From Letharia columbiana (lineage: Eukaryota > Ascomycota > Lecanoromycetes > Lecanorales > Parmeliaceae): a stretch of 64,000 bases of DNA. The stretch covers positions 248,001 through 312,000 of the forward strand of contig NW_023501060.1 in NCBI RefSeq assembly GCF_014066305.1, written 5' to 3'. Positions within the stretch are counted from its first letter, which is position 1. The number at the start of each line of letters is the position of its first letter. The notes beneath the pieces are model-generated. The model saw nothing but the letters and a program-made list of their open reading frames with translations. It made no database searches and had not been told where the DNA came from. Below are positions 54,699 to 64,000 of this stretch, piece after piece. The position numbers and the translations under genes are program-made.

Positions 54699-56860
54699 TT
54701 AGCATGGTTCAACGAGACCCCCGAGGGGTACGTACCCTTTGACTGTCGTCTTAATATCGTGCAAGCCTGGGCAGCACTGCTCACAGGTGTATTCTTCTGG
54801 GCATGTGGATTCATCCATTATGCCGACGCAGCCTCCGTGTTGCCAAACATTGCAGCTATCGCATTGAATGTACCATCCAGTGGCATCTTCTCGAAAAGCC
54901 GCAGGATCTGAATAAACTTTGGCGCCTCCTTTGCTAGGTTCGCCAGAGGATACAGGCAGTCCTGGGTACTCTTGATTGCCGCAAATGCATCTTGTCACCT
55001 CTTCGTCCTCATCCTCGATATCGTCCTTTTGGGAATGATCCCACTCACGGTTGAGTCTAGCAGCTTCTAATTCTTGATCAGCTACTCCTGGTTGATTGGT
55101 GGTAAGACTAGTCGCACCGTATTCAGTCTGATGACTGCTCATGTCCTCACGCGCTTCAAGGCCTGTCTCGGCAGCCAGCATCTCATATTTTTCTAATCCG
55201 ACAGAGATCTGATCTGTACTGATAGAGCCGTCACTCGAGTCTTCTTCCGTATTCCGGGGCAGGGCCATTAACGCGATCTCTTCCATGTGTCGTCCAACGT
55301 GTTTAACAAATGCTCGGCGGGACTTCCCAACAATGATACGACACAGGGGACATTCTTCAGTCGCGATTGGTCTCGGCTGTATCTGGTACGCCGTGTTCTT
55401 GGCTACATGGAGCTGAAGCCCGCTAAATACACGTCGATGAAATTCCTGAAGGTGTTGCTCCCAGTCTGAGGCACTGGTAAATCTCTTCGAACACTCCAGA
55501 CACTTCCACGCCCGGTCATTGCGATGCTCAGTAAATTCATGATCGGCCCACGCTACCCGGGTAGCGAACTGGGCTAGCTCGTCACCACAGTCTGAGAACG
55601 TGCAAATGTATGGTTGTAGGTCGGCAAAAACGTGCATCCTAGGACTGCATTAGTTTTAGATTCCTTAACGACAGGAACAGATTGCTGGGACCTACTTCCA
55701 GTCCACCCGATTTTTGACGTTTGAAATAATGCGTCTGCACAAAAAACATTGGAATCGTTTTCTGGCACCGACTTCAGGGGGTTCTCTAGGTACTCGAGGC
55801 GAGTTTCGTTCTCCTTCGCTGTTGCTCGATTGAAAGGAGGTATGGGATGGAGCATACTCGGTTTGCGCTGGAATAGTTGTGCCAATTCCAGAATCGTGGA
55901 AATCTGAATATGGTCGAAAAATGGACGATGCAGTACCTGTTTCACGAGCAAGATTCTTTGTTCCCTCAAGGGAGTGTTCCGTGTTCTCCATCTTCTCCCG
56001 AACATCTTTGTGCCTCTGCCAATTGGCTTCTCCTAGTCGTTCAACCAACTTGTAGTGTGCCTTTTTGAACTTCTCTCGAATTAATGACACATATATCGTG
56101 GCAGGGCCAGAAACAGAGAAAGGTACAATTGTGGGGTATGAATGCTGGACTCGAGCATTTTCAGCTTGTTTAAGATTCTGCTCCAGACTTGGTCCAAGCT
56201 CCATAATGCACGTAGTGGTAAAGTCAAGGTCTTCAAATATATCGTAGCTGCCGCTGTCCGACGAGCCTTCTCTTCCAGGACCATATTCCTCATCGCTATC
56301 ATGACCATTCTGCGGTATCTCGTGCTGGTCTCCAGATATTATGAGCTTTCCTTGCTTGATGGCAGACTCAAGTTCTTCAACTTGCTTCGACGGCTGATGT
56401 GGGGCTTTCGAAAGAGGAACCGACTTTGCCAGTTCTTTTCAGAGATGTTAGCAAAGTCTCATTCGACGACTGAAGGCTTACCGTGCAGAAGAAGCTTCCC
56501 AATATGAACGAGGCGCTCTACTACATCATTTCTCAACTCATCAGACTGTTCCAGTGCTCTGTCAAGCTCCCCAACGCCAAAGGGTTCGCCCCACAGATAA
56601 AGCCTCCCGAGACACTCTCTCAGGACAATTGAGCGCGATCTAGAGCTGCGTTTATTGCGTTCTTGACGATAGAAATCTTGCAGTGCGCGGAGACAAAGGT
56701 GATAGAGGGGAGCGGCAAAGCCCTGGCTGTCTTCGCCACCAGCAGGAATTCGATTGTCTGCTATAGGGCCAGAGACGTCCGCATGGAGCCACTGTAGCAT
56801 GTAGTCATTACATCCGTCGCCCCCCTTCTTGTATATACCATCCTGCATATCTTGCGGCAT
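54699..56860 (-). CDS. C2H2 zinc-finger protein with C-terminal PHD finger
   Basis: The model is complement(join(54699..55638,55696..56434,56482..56860)), encoding 685 aa with introns of 57 and 47 bp; the frame is exact across both. The N-terminal 120 residues (LYHLCLRALQDFYRQERNK, CLGRLYLWGEPFGVGELDRA) match the start of a large fungal family of C2H2 proteins. The middle has an acidic linker, then C2H2-type fingers (CTFSDCGDELAQ, H..H; WKCLECSKRFTSASDWEQHL), then CPLCRIIVGKSRRAFVKHVG and RHMEEIALMALP. A PHD finger is near the end: CIC, YIQCDSCNVWQHGGCVGI, YTCEQC. The start at 56,860 is the first Met of the conserved part; an earlier exon is possible (acceptor TTCTTGCAG just upstream). Its nuclear role is inferred from the fingers. 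Divergent from the DUF7580-type gene. Confidence 0.82.
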
Positions 56861-57177
56861 GAACTGCAAGAAGAGAAGAGGGTACAGATGCCTAGCCCAT
56901 AGCCTCCAACATTAAGCAAGAAAGACCAGCAAAGAGCGCATTGGTCCCGCGCTCAGCCTTGCAGCTATTGCGCCCTGCATGACAGCCTCGTTGCCTTCTT
57001 GACCGTGATAGGCCAGGCGGATGAACATATCGGGCTGTGCTTTAGAAGCTTGTCGTTGTACTCTAGTGCAGAAGCAGCAGACTCTATCCTCGACTGTCAC
57101 TAGCACGATCATTTCTGATCGTTTCCCCTTCAATGTAGTCGAGGATGGTTTCTGCTTGTAGAACTTGAGGAGCCTCA
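56861..57177. promoter_or_regulatory. Divergent promoter region
   Basis: A 317-bp space separates the starts of the C2H2-PHD gene (minus) and the DUF7580-type gene (plus). No clear TATA box was identified. A minus-strand frame through it is a shadow of the coding strand. Confidence 0.4.
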
Positions 57178-59072
57178 ATGTCTGGAGTCGAGACTGTAGC
57201 GGGCTTGGCGCTCGGGGTTCTTCCGCTCCTGACATCTGCTGCTGAACACTACGACGACTGCTTGCGCCCCTTCATACGCTATAAAAACTTTGCGAAAGAA
57301 GCAGACCGATTCCGCAATTTGCTGGGTATCCAGAAGACCATCTTCAGGAACCAATGCCGTATCCTGCTTGAAGAGATTGTTGAGCATGATGTCGCGTCCA
57401 GCATGCTCAATGGCCCCTCAGGCGCAAACCACCCTTCATGGTCAGAGGTTGAGTTGGAGAAGCAGCTTTCTCACCTGCTTGGTAACTCCAGAGATGCGTG
57501 CATTACGACAGTTGAGATGATTGAGGAGCGACTTCGAGACATTGAGGGCGAGAGTCAAGACCTCGAGACTACCATTGATCAGGATTCTAGGGTATGCTAT
57601 CATGGTCCCATGCTTCTGGCAAACGTGCTGACAAAAGGCTTCGACAGGATACAGCAGACATCGTCGGAAGCAAACCCTGGAGGCGGCGTATAGCTAAGAA
57701 GCTCCGCTTCAGCTTTTCAAAGCCGCGACTAGACCAAACCCTTTGTGATCTTCGTTCATTGAACGATGACTTCCGAACTCTATCGACACAGACATTGAAA
57801 TCAACCTCTCTGCAGTCACAAAGACAAGCAGCCCCTCCTGTAAAGCCATGCCAAGAGGTGGAAAGATATCAGATTATAGGGCAAGCTTCTCGCCAGGTCT
57901 ACGAAGCTCTCGGCCGAGCCTGTACGAAACATACAGAGCATCAGGCTCATTTCTGTGTCGAAGTCGAGCAAGCAAACATCACAGGAGATCATAGTGCCCA
58001 AGTAAAGTTCAGAATGGCATACACACATTTGACCCTGGCCGGCTCGGCTGACCAAAGCGATCTGATATGGTTCGTTGTGGACTCGACAAGCGGTGACGCT
58101 ATGGAGCTTAGTAGTTCTCATACTACCAGTATTTACCACGATGGCCTCAGTCAGTCCCTAAAACGACAGATTGAACCTGCATCAGGCGCTACACAGAAAA
58201 AGGCCAAGAAGAGCGTGAGATTCCAGCCAGCGGCATTAGCGCCAGCATGTATGCCACCAACCTTGTCCACTGCTGCAATAGCCAACGCCATTCTATCCGG
58301 TGATAGTATGCGCAAAGACTTTTGCGATTTCATTCGCAGGCGTCTTCGAGAACCACTTCATGCGAGCGAGTGTGTAGGTGTGCTAGACGATACAGACAAG
58401 TGCAGAAATTCCGTCTACCCATCGTCAAACAAACGTTGCCGTCAGACGCGGCAGGCTGTTTCACTTGGACAGATCATATTGAATGTGTCAAAGCGAAAGA
58501 ATGTTGGTGGAATTTCCCTTTACGAGCGCCTACACCTCGCCAAAACCCTGGCCATTGCAGTCCTTCAGTACCATTCAACACCCTGGCTTAGGATGTCGTG
58601 GCGGAGCGAGGATGTGTACTTCTTCGGCAATGAGTTGGCTTCGGTACAGGACATGCCAAGTCTTACATCGCCTCATCTGAACGTTAAAGTCAAAGGACCC
58701 TGTGGACAGCTTTCCCGTGCTTCAATGCTTCAACCCCATAATCTGGCTCGCAATCCACTGCTCTTCAGCCTTGGCGTTGTACTTCTTGAGATCGCCTACA
58801 CTTCCACACTGGAAAGCCTGCAAAGCCTCGCGGACCTCGACAACGGCCGAGAGAACCAGTATACCGAATTTTTTGCAGCCAGAAGGCTGGCGAAGTCTGC
58901 GAAAACTGATATGGGCAGTAGTTTTCACAAGATTGTCGAAAGATTGGTGGAATGTGATTTTGGATGCGGAACGGACCTGAAGAACCCTGAGTTGCAAGCT
59001 GCGTTCCATCGCGATGTGATTTGTCCCCTGGAGAGACTTGAGCAAAAGTTATATGAATTTCACTTCGATTGA
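57178..59072 (+). CDS. DUF7580-type fungal protein with helical N-terminus
   Basis: The model is join(57178..57591,57648..59072), encoding 612 aa, with one 56-bp intron (GTATGC..CAG, CTGAC branch). The N-terminus MSGVETVAGLALGVLPLLTS and HYDDCLRPFIRYKNFAKEAD are typical of the helical N-terminal region of this fungal family, which resembles HeLo/NLR-associated domains. The C-terminal half contains LYERLHLAKTLAIAVLQYHS, PWLRMSWRSEDVYFF and NPLLFSLGVVLLEIAYTSTL, a pattern like a degenerate protein-kinase C-lobe without catalytic residues. A nuclear-type Lys patch (KKAKKSVRFQP) lies in the middle. Such proteins occur near incompatibility-type genes, but a role in allorecognition is only a guess. 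The gene is intact. Confidence 0.82.
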
Positions 59073-61681
59073 CCAAGTTCGAAAACCCATAGGACTTCGG
59101 TACTGTAGGATCATAGAGGGCATTGCGAAGAATCCGATGGATAGTGCATATGTGCGCTTCAAGCTTGTGATAAAGGCCAATCTCGGCTTGAGCAAGCCTA
59201 CTCAGGCGGGAAAGGATGTCTACGTCTCATCCGTGTGCCGCGGATTTTCTCTTTGCTTATTTCTTCTTCTTTTACAGCGATGTGAGCACAAGAGCTTCAC
59301 AAAGAGAGATTGAGAAGACAAGAGAAGCTCAGACCAGCAGGAATTTCGGGGAATGCAGCAAATTTCCATGTTCTTATGGCGGCTACATCTGGTGCTATAG
59401 GGAAATGAGTTCGCTTGGGTGAGACTGAAGAAACGTCAGACGAAGACGCTGATCGAACATTCACGGGGCTAAAATGTGGTTATAAGATCAAGGTGAAGAT
59501 AGATAGCAACACGATCTAGACAGGGAGTACCAGAAAGTAAACAGAGCAGAGAACGTCCGAGGTCATAATCCGATGGTCGAATATGAGAGCGTACTTGATT
59601 CTGGTGACACAGATGACTCCGACAAAGACGAGAAAGAACCATTTGTGACTTCGTCCTCGAATCAACCATCTGCGACAAAGCGTCCTCGCGCCTCAGACAA
59701 TGAGGACCGTGAAACGAATGAAGTCAGAGAGCCCAGCTCTCGGAGCTCCCAGAAATGGAAGCTGGATGGTCAAAGCAAACGATCGGAAATAGCTTTTGCG
59801 TATAATCTTTAAGACCTAACCTTGGCCGAATCTTCGACTGTCTATTTCATCAAGACAGCAGTGACCCTGCTTCTCTTCTGCCAGCATCTCCGCGTAGATT
59901 GCCGCCTCCTGAGTTATTCCTTGCCATGGACGAGTATTTCGCGTCCTAATTTATGGGTTTCATGACTTTGTGGACACGAACGACAGCACAAGCTCGTTTG
60001 CGAAAGTCCCGAGTGACCATAACCTGACCATGGTCATACAGGGCTGACTTCTAATGAGGGTAGCAGCTAAAAGGACAATGCCTTGGTGTGAAACGCATTC
60101 TTGATCTAAGAATCCTCTGTAACACCTCTAGAGGAAGCAGGCTCACCGTCAGTCAATGACTCTCTTTTCCCATTTGCGCGGTGAACGCGGGAGCGCATGA
60201 TCCTATGCAGGTGGTCCACCTTGGGTGGCCTCAGCCACAAGGCTTTTTAAAATCTTGAGGGAAACTTTTCAGACCCAAAGAACATTGAAACAATCTTTCG
60301 GCAACCTACTCTTTTCCGCTCCGCACGAAAGCTTGAATAGACTATTGTAATTAACACAGAGGAGGTCAAGAGAGGGAGATTGCCTGCTGAGAGAACGCCA
60401 GAAGATCGGAAGCGCTCGATACCTATCGGTCCGGCCAGGCGTAATATGTGACGGACAAGGTACACCTTTCGATATCATCAATTGATTTACTCGGTGGTGT
60501 GATGACGGGTGTTGAGCGTATGCTTTGAACTCGAGGTCGTTAAGAAAGAGTATTGATAGACTGTCACATTATGATGTCGTTGGAGATCACATGACTACGT
60601 CGGAAATGATGATTTTCCTAAATTCATCTCGCAACCTCCCAGTTTCATTCTATCGTGTTCTCAATGAGAACGCCGTGAACGCAACGATTAACCGACCACA
60701 ATCTGATCATGAATAACGACAGCATGTCAACGGACCTGACCAAAGAGCTAAGATCCGGCTGATCTATCCCATCGTCTGGCGCCTTGGAGGTAAAATGTCT
60801 TGGCAGAACATTAAAATACCATACTTTCGCAGCCCAATAACTTTCTAATGACAACCTTTCTTCGGTAACTACAGTACCTTATTTTTTTCTAATGACAACC
60901 TTGTACAGTAGAGTTTTTTTTAGACACAGACATATTAAAAAAACCATATTTAGTAAAAAATTTAAAAAAAAAACCTTTTAAAACCTTCAGTCGCGAAGTT
61001 CAAGATCTGCTTAAGAAAAATAAATGCGAAACTATAAACTTTTCTATGGGGGTCCTCGTTATTGAGTTATGGTGAGTTGCAAGACGGGACTTTTTGATGT
61101 TCGGTCGGAACCCCTGAATTTTACCCCCTGCCAGACGATGGGATAGCGCACCAATCTCCACGGTCAACTCAGGATGGCGGAGAATCCTTCAGTAGTCAGA
61201 AGAAATCGCGAGAGCGCTCAACGTACTCGTATAGATGCACGACCATTTCATTGCGCATACAGTTTCTCCGATTTGATAAGACAGCGAGCTCAAATCGGGT
61301 TGGCGTGAATCTGCCATGGTTCAATCTCCTCTTTTGCTTACGTGTCGGGGCTGATGTCTGTAAGAGAGATGTTTTGCTTCTGCCTTCCCCAACTTTCTTG
61401 CCGGCTGGCTTTGCCTCATGCTCCAGCCCTTACTCGTATTCAAGGATCTTGGTGTGCCTCGTTGGCCCTTATTCAAGGATCTTGGTTGCCTCGTTGGCCC
61501 GTATTCAAGGATCTTGGTGTGCCTCTCTGCCAAGTGCCTGTCTTTGTTCACCGAGGTTTATCCGAGATCCCGCTAGAAAGACGCGACCGCGACTTTTTCT
61601 TTCATCAAGTCTGCAAGAGCTCCACCAAATGTTATCCGGCCGCATTCAGAGTGTGTTCATGCTCAGAGCTTGTTGAGTTCC
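59073..61681. other. Long region without a supported gene
   Basis: A plus-strand frame at 59,573-59,812 (79 aa, Ser/Asp/Lys-rich) could be a gene fragment; no partner exon was found. 60,880-60,990 is T/A-rich. The sentence-like unit TTTCTAATGACAACC occurs twice (60,841 and 60,887). The last 250 bp contain the 32-bp tandem repeat listed separately. Confidence 0.4.
61435..61532 (+). repeat. Three tandem copies of a 30-33-bp unit
   Basis: The unit containing TATTCAAGGATCTTGG then TGTGCCTCGTTGGCCC is present three times with small length changes just upstream of the phosphotransferase-family gene. Confidence 0.85.
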
Positions 61682-62635
61682 ATGGAACTATCCATTGCGC
61701 TGCCATTCATAGCAGCCGATGTCCCAAGCGCCCTGCCCACGAATGCAGAAATCGAAGCATCAAAGGATGTGATCGCCGTTACTGGAGGCCGGCGAGTTGT
61801 CAGAGTTGGCACGCATTTCGTGGTAAAATATGGCCTTGGTGTTACCATCCTCGAAGGAGAGAACATGCTCTTTGTCCGTAGCACTACCACTATACCAATT
61901 CCCAAGGTCTACGCTCTCTACACGGAAACAGACACAAAGAAGAACTATATCGTCATGGAGAACATCGAGGGTCACACGCTAGCTTACAAATGGCCTTCTC
62001 TTACCGAATCACAGAAGAAGGCTATTGCTACGAAGCTCAAATTATGCTTTGATGAGTTACGGCAGCTTCCATCTCCGGGCTACTTTGGAAGCCTTGGCAA
62101 GCGTCCATTGCTTGATGATATCTTCTGGACCAGCCAAAAAAAATCCTCTATAAATGGGCCATTCGAAAACGAAGATGCCGTTAATGAAGCTATGGCGCAA
62201 AAGTACACATTTGAGGTTTATGGCCGAACAAATTATGTTGCCGATTTCTACCGCCAGGCTCTGCCTCATGTACTTTGTGGACACGCGCCAACACTCACAC
62301 ACGCCGACTTTCAGCGCAAAAATATCATTGTTCAAGTTGTCCCTCCAAAAGTCGGCTTGTGGAATGACTGTCAGCACCAACCCAACGGAATTCGGGATGC
62401 TCCACCAAGAGATGGCCTTTGGACTGCGAAGCGCCCTGTTGAAGAAGAATTCAAGGTGACTATTATCGACTGGGAGAAGGCAGGCTGGTATCCAAGTTAC
62501 TGGGAATATGGGACCGCTCTCTATGCCGTTGGAAGATGGGACGATGATTGGGGATTATTCTTGCGCGACATGTTGAGTCCTTATTATTCCGAAGCCCGCT
62601 GGCTCCAGACGCTGCGCTTTGAGTTGTGGTCTTGA
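61682..62635 (+). CDS. Phosphotransferase-family (APH/choline-kinase-like) protein
   Basis: This is a single exon of 317 aa from MELSIALPFIAADVPSALP. It has the fungal aminoglycoside-phosphotransferase-like fold: a nucleotide-binding N-lobe with HFVVKYG and (E)GENMLFV, TTTIPIPKVYALY, IVMENIEGHTLAYKWPSL, then the catalytic loop THADFQRKNIIV (D as base) and IDWEKAGWYPSYWEYG (metal-binding D). These features suggest ATP-dependent small-molecule phosphorylation or a protein-kinase-like activity; the substrate is unknown and not antibiotic resistance by default. The start is the first in-frame ATG after the repeat tract; a non-ATG extension was ignored. Confidence 0.85.
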   Translation: MELSIALPFIAADVPSALPTNAEIEASKDVIAVTGGRRVVRVGTHFVVKYGLGVTILEGENMLFVRSTTTIPIPKVYALYTETDTKKNYIVMENIEGHTLAYKWPSLTESQKKAIATKLKLCFDELRQLPSPGYFGSLGKRPLLDDIFWTSQKKSSINGPFENEDAVNEAMAQKYTFEVYGRTNYVADFYRQALPHVLCGHAPTLTHADFQRKNIIVQVVPPKVGLWNDCQHQPNGIRDAPPRDGLWTAKRPVEEEFKVTIIDWEKAGWYPSYWEYGTALYAVGRWDDDWGLFLRDMLSPYYSEARWLQTLRFELWS

Positions 62636-63625
62636 TGCCGGTTTGACCAACTTTCCTCGCCACGTCCAAGACGCTGTCACTCTGTAGCTCGTCTCGAACA
62701 AAGTTCATACTGGTAATTACAGGGCTCTAGAAAGCGCTTGCATAAACTCGCAAGCTTTTCTCTTAAGTCTCTCGTCGAAATATCAGCTAAGAGGCTTCAG
62801 GGGTTCGATGGTCAGCACACTCCGTCAATCCGCTAATATCATTCCATGAGGGAGCCGGTGAAAAACTTTCCGATAAAGAATACTGGAGGCCAGTAGTGAC
62901 AGAAAACCAAGGTGTGATGCAGTAGAGCTCAGGTACAAGAATTCTTTGTCTCAGTGCATATGACCGCTGAAATGGTCATCCCCAACATGAATCCTTGGCC
63001 AGTTTTGAGGTTATTGAGATACTTTGTCTTATAAGAGACGCGTCCAACCATGCTGCAGAAGTTACGTGACGGCTCCCCTCAGTCCGTCGATCTATTTTCT
63101 GGGTCTCACCTCTTACAAAATCTTGAGTTTTTCACTCGGATCAAGATTGATCAAGAACGCAGTGATCGCTGTTTACTTGTGAATCTTGTTCCTCCCTCCT
63201 CCTCAGAACCCCAAGCTCCTGGCCTGCTAACCAGCAACTCATCATACGACGTGCTTTGCTTTGAGGCAAGCTGCTTTCTCAAAGTATCAGCCGGGAAAGC
63301 GAATTCGCGAGCTAATTTCGCCTGCACAGTAGCTAAAGACAGCCCTTTCGGTGGCATCGGTGGGGATTTCCCGGAAACGTCTACGCACGTAAGTCTCTTG
63401 CTCGACTCGGCCGTAGAATAGCGTCGATGATCTGCTCCTTGAAGCTTGAATAAACTTAGATATACGGGGTTATTCCCCACACAAGAACCGCTCGCACGGT
63501 CTGGTACCCTCATAAATGGTGTTGATCGTGGGATTTGGCCTCTTTCTTATCACATGATAGCGGTAATGTCGGACTAAGATAAAGCATGATGAAGAAAGCG
63601 ACCACAATAGAAGCCAAGCTGACCA
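62636..63625. other. Region without a firm gene
   Basis: Opposing frames at 63,050-63,421 (plus) and 63,151-63,513 (minus) exclude each other, and neither has a known domain. Otherwise nothing is seen. Confidence 0.4.
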
Positions 63626-64000
63626 TCACATCACAAGCCAATTCAACAGAATCCACGCCCCGATGCTGGTCCAGCCAAACATCAACACCAGTATTCCCAA
63701 CGCAACACCAGTCTCCACCCTGCCCCCGGCTCCCTTGTATCCAACCGGACTCTGAACAGTTGCCGCATTATTCCCCATTAACCCTCCTGGAAGGGTGACA
63801 TTCGAACTCTCAAACCCCAGAGTGTCTCCTCCAGCTCCCAGAAAGGTCCAGAGTAGAGTAATCGTCAAGCTACAGACGAGCACAGCAACGACAGCGGCGA
63901 GGAATTTGCGCGACGACCAGCCTTCCACAAGCTCTAGTGCGATGCGCTCGTTGTTCACGGGCTCGATGTTGGAGTTTTCGGGGAGGGTAGTTACCCATTC
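63626..64000 (-). CDS. 3' part of a membrane protein gene cut by the window end
   Basis: The minus-strand frame is open from the window edge to the stop at 63,626 and contains NSNIEPVNNERIALELVEGW, a transmembrane segment (FLAAVVAVLVCSLTITLLWT), a Gly/Asn-rich loop, and a second transmembrane segment (VALGILVLMFGWTSIGAWIL). This two-helix tail with 'ELVEGWS' is common at the end of fungal membrane proteins of unknown function. The N-terminal portion lies beyond the window, so the start is missing. Confidence 0.7.
   Translation of the reverse strand, partial: EWVTTLPENSNIEPVNNERIALELVEGWSSRKFLAAVVAVLVCSLTITLLWTFLGAGGDTLGFESSNVTLPGGLMGNNAATVQSPVGYKGAGGRVETGVALGILVLMFGWTSIGAWILLNWLVM

Noticed and set aside
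56912..57387. Minus-strand frames upstream of the C2H2-PHD gene
   Set aside because: They lie over the divergent promoter and antisense to the DUF7580-type gene; no splice link to the C2H2-PHD exons was convincing.

Overview
This window is nuclear DNA of a filamentous ascomycete (Pezizomycotina; a Dothideomycete-like genome is my inference). The evidence is short spliceosomal introns (45-80 bp, GT..AG, CTGAC/CTAAC branch points close to the acceptor), fungal-only families (DUF7580-type protein, C2H2/PHD proteins, F-box/LRR proteins, repeat-rich secreted proteins), and an AT-rich block whose coding remnants show CpA-to-TpA decay typical of repeat-induced point mutation (RIP). No rRNA or complete tRNA gene was seen.

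Layout. 0.3-4.3 kb: CDC45 (three exons) and a small unknown gene. 5-8.4 kb: a charged coiled-coil protein, a CCDC124/Oxs1-type protein, an F-box fragment and an LGP-repeat protein with two apparent frameshifts. 10-16 kb: a secreted-protein block with one single-exon protein, one five-exon protein with two copies of a domain, and a large serine/threonine-rich surface protein with five beta-type repeats. 17-24 kb: a small conserved gene, a decayed gene, a RING protein, a C2H2-protein tail fragment, a perfect 147-bp inverted-repeat element and a 382-aa unknown. 24.2-32.7 kb: a RIP-mutated Ty3/Gypsy chromovirus interrupted by a GC-normal insertion with a 176-bp minisatellite. 33-41 kb: a broken LRR gene, a stop-interrupted gene, a two-exon secreted protein and an intact 1102-aa F-box/LRR protein. 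41.9-42.8 kb: a secreted tandem-repeat precursor with Kex2-like sites, the most interesting locus. 44-50 kb: one nuclear-type unknown, simple repeats and a glycosyltransferase pseudogene. 50.6-53.5 kb: two housekeeping metabolic genes, carnitine/acylcarnitine carrier and acetyl-CoA acetyltransferase, adjacent on the same strand. 53.8-59.1 kb: ankyrin-PHD and C2H2-PHD genes divergent from a DUF7580-type gene. 61.7-64 kb: a phosphotransferase-family gene and the 3' part of a membrane protein gene cut by the window end.

How genes may work together. The carrier and the thiolase both serve mitochondrial acyl-/acetyl-CoA metabolism. The secreted genes look like a loose accessory block rather than one pathway. 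The C2H2-PHD/DUF7580 pair shares a 317-bp divergent promoter region and belongs to families that expand in accessory fungal regions. Several genes carry one-base shifts or single stops; these may be true pseudogenes or assembly errors, and that should be settled first.
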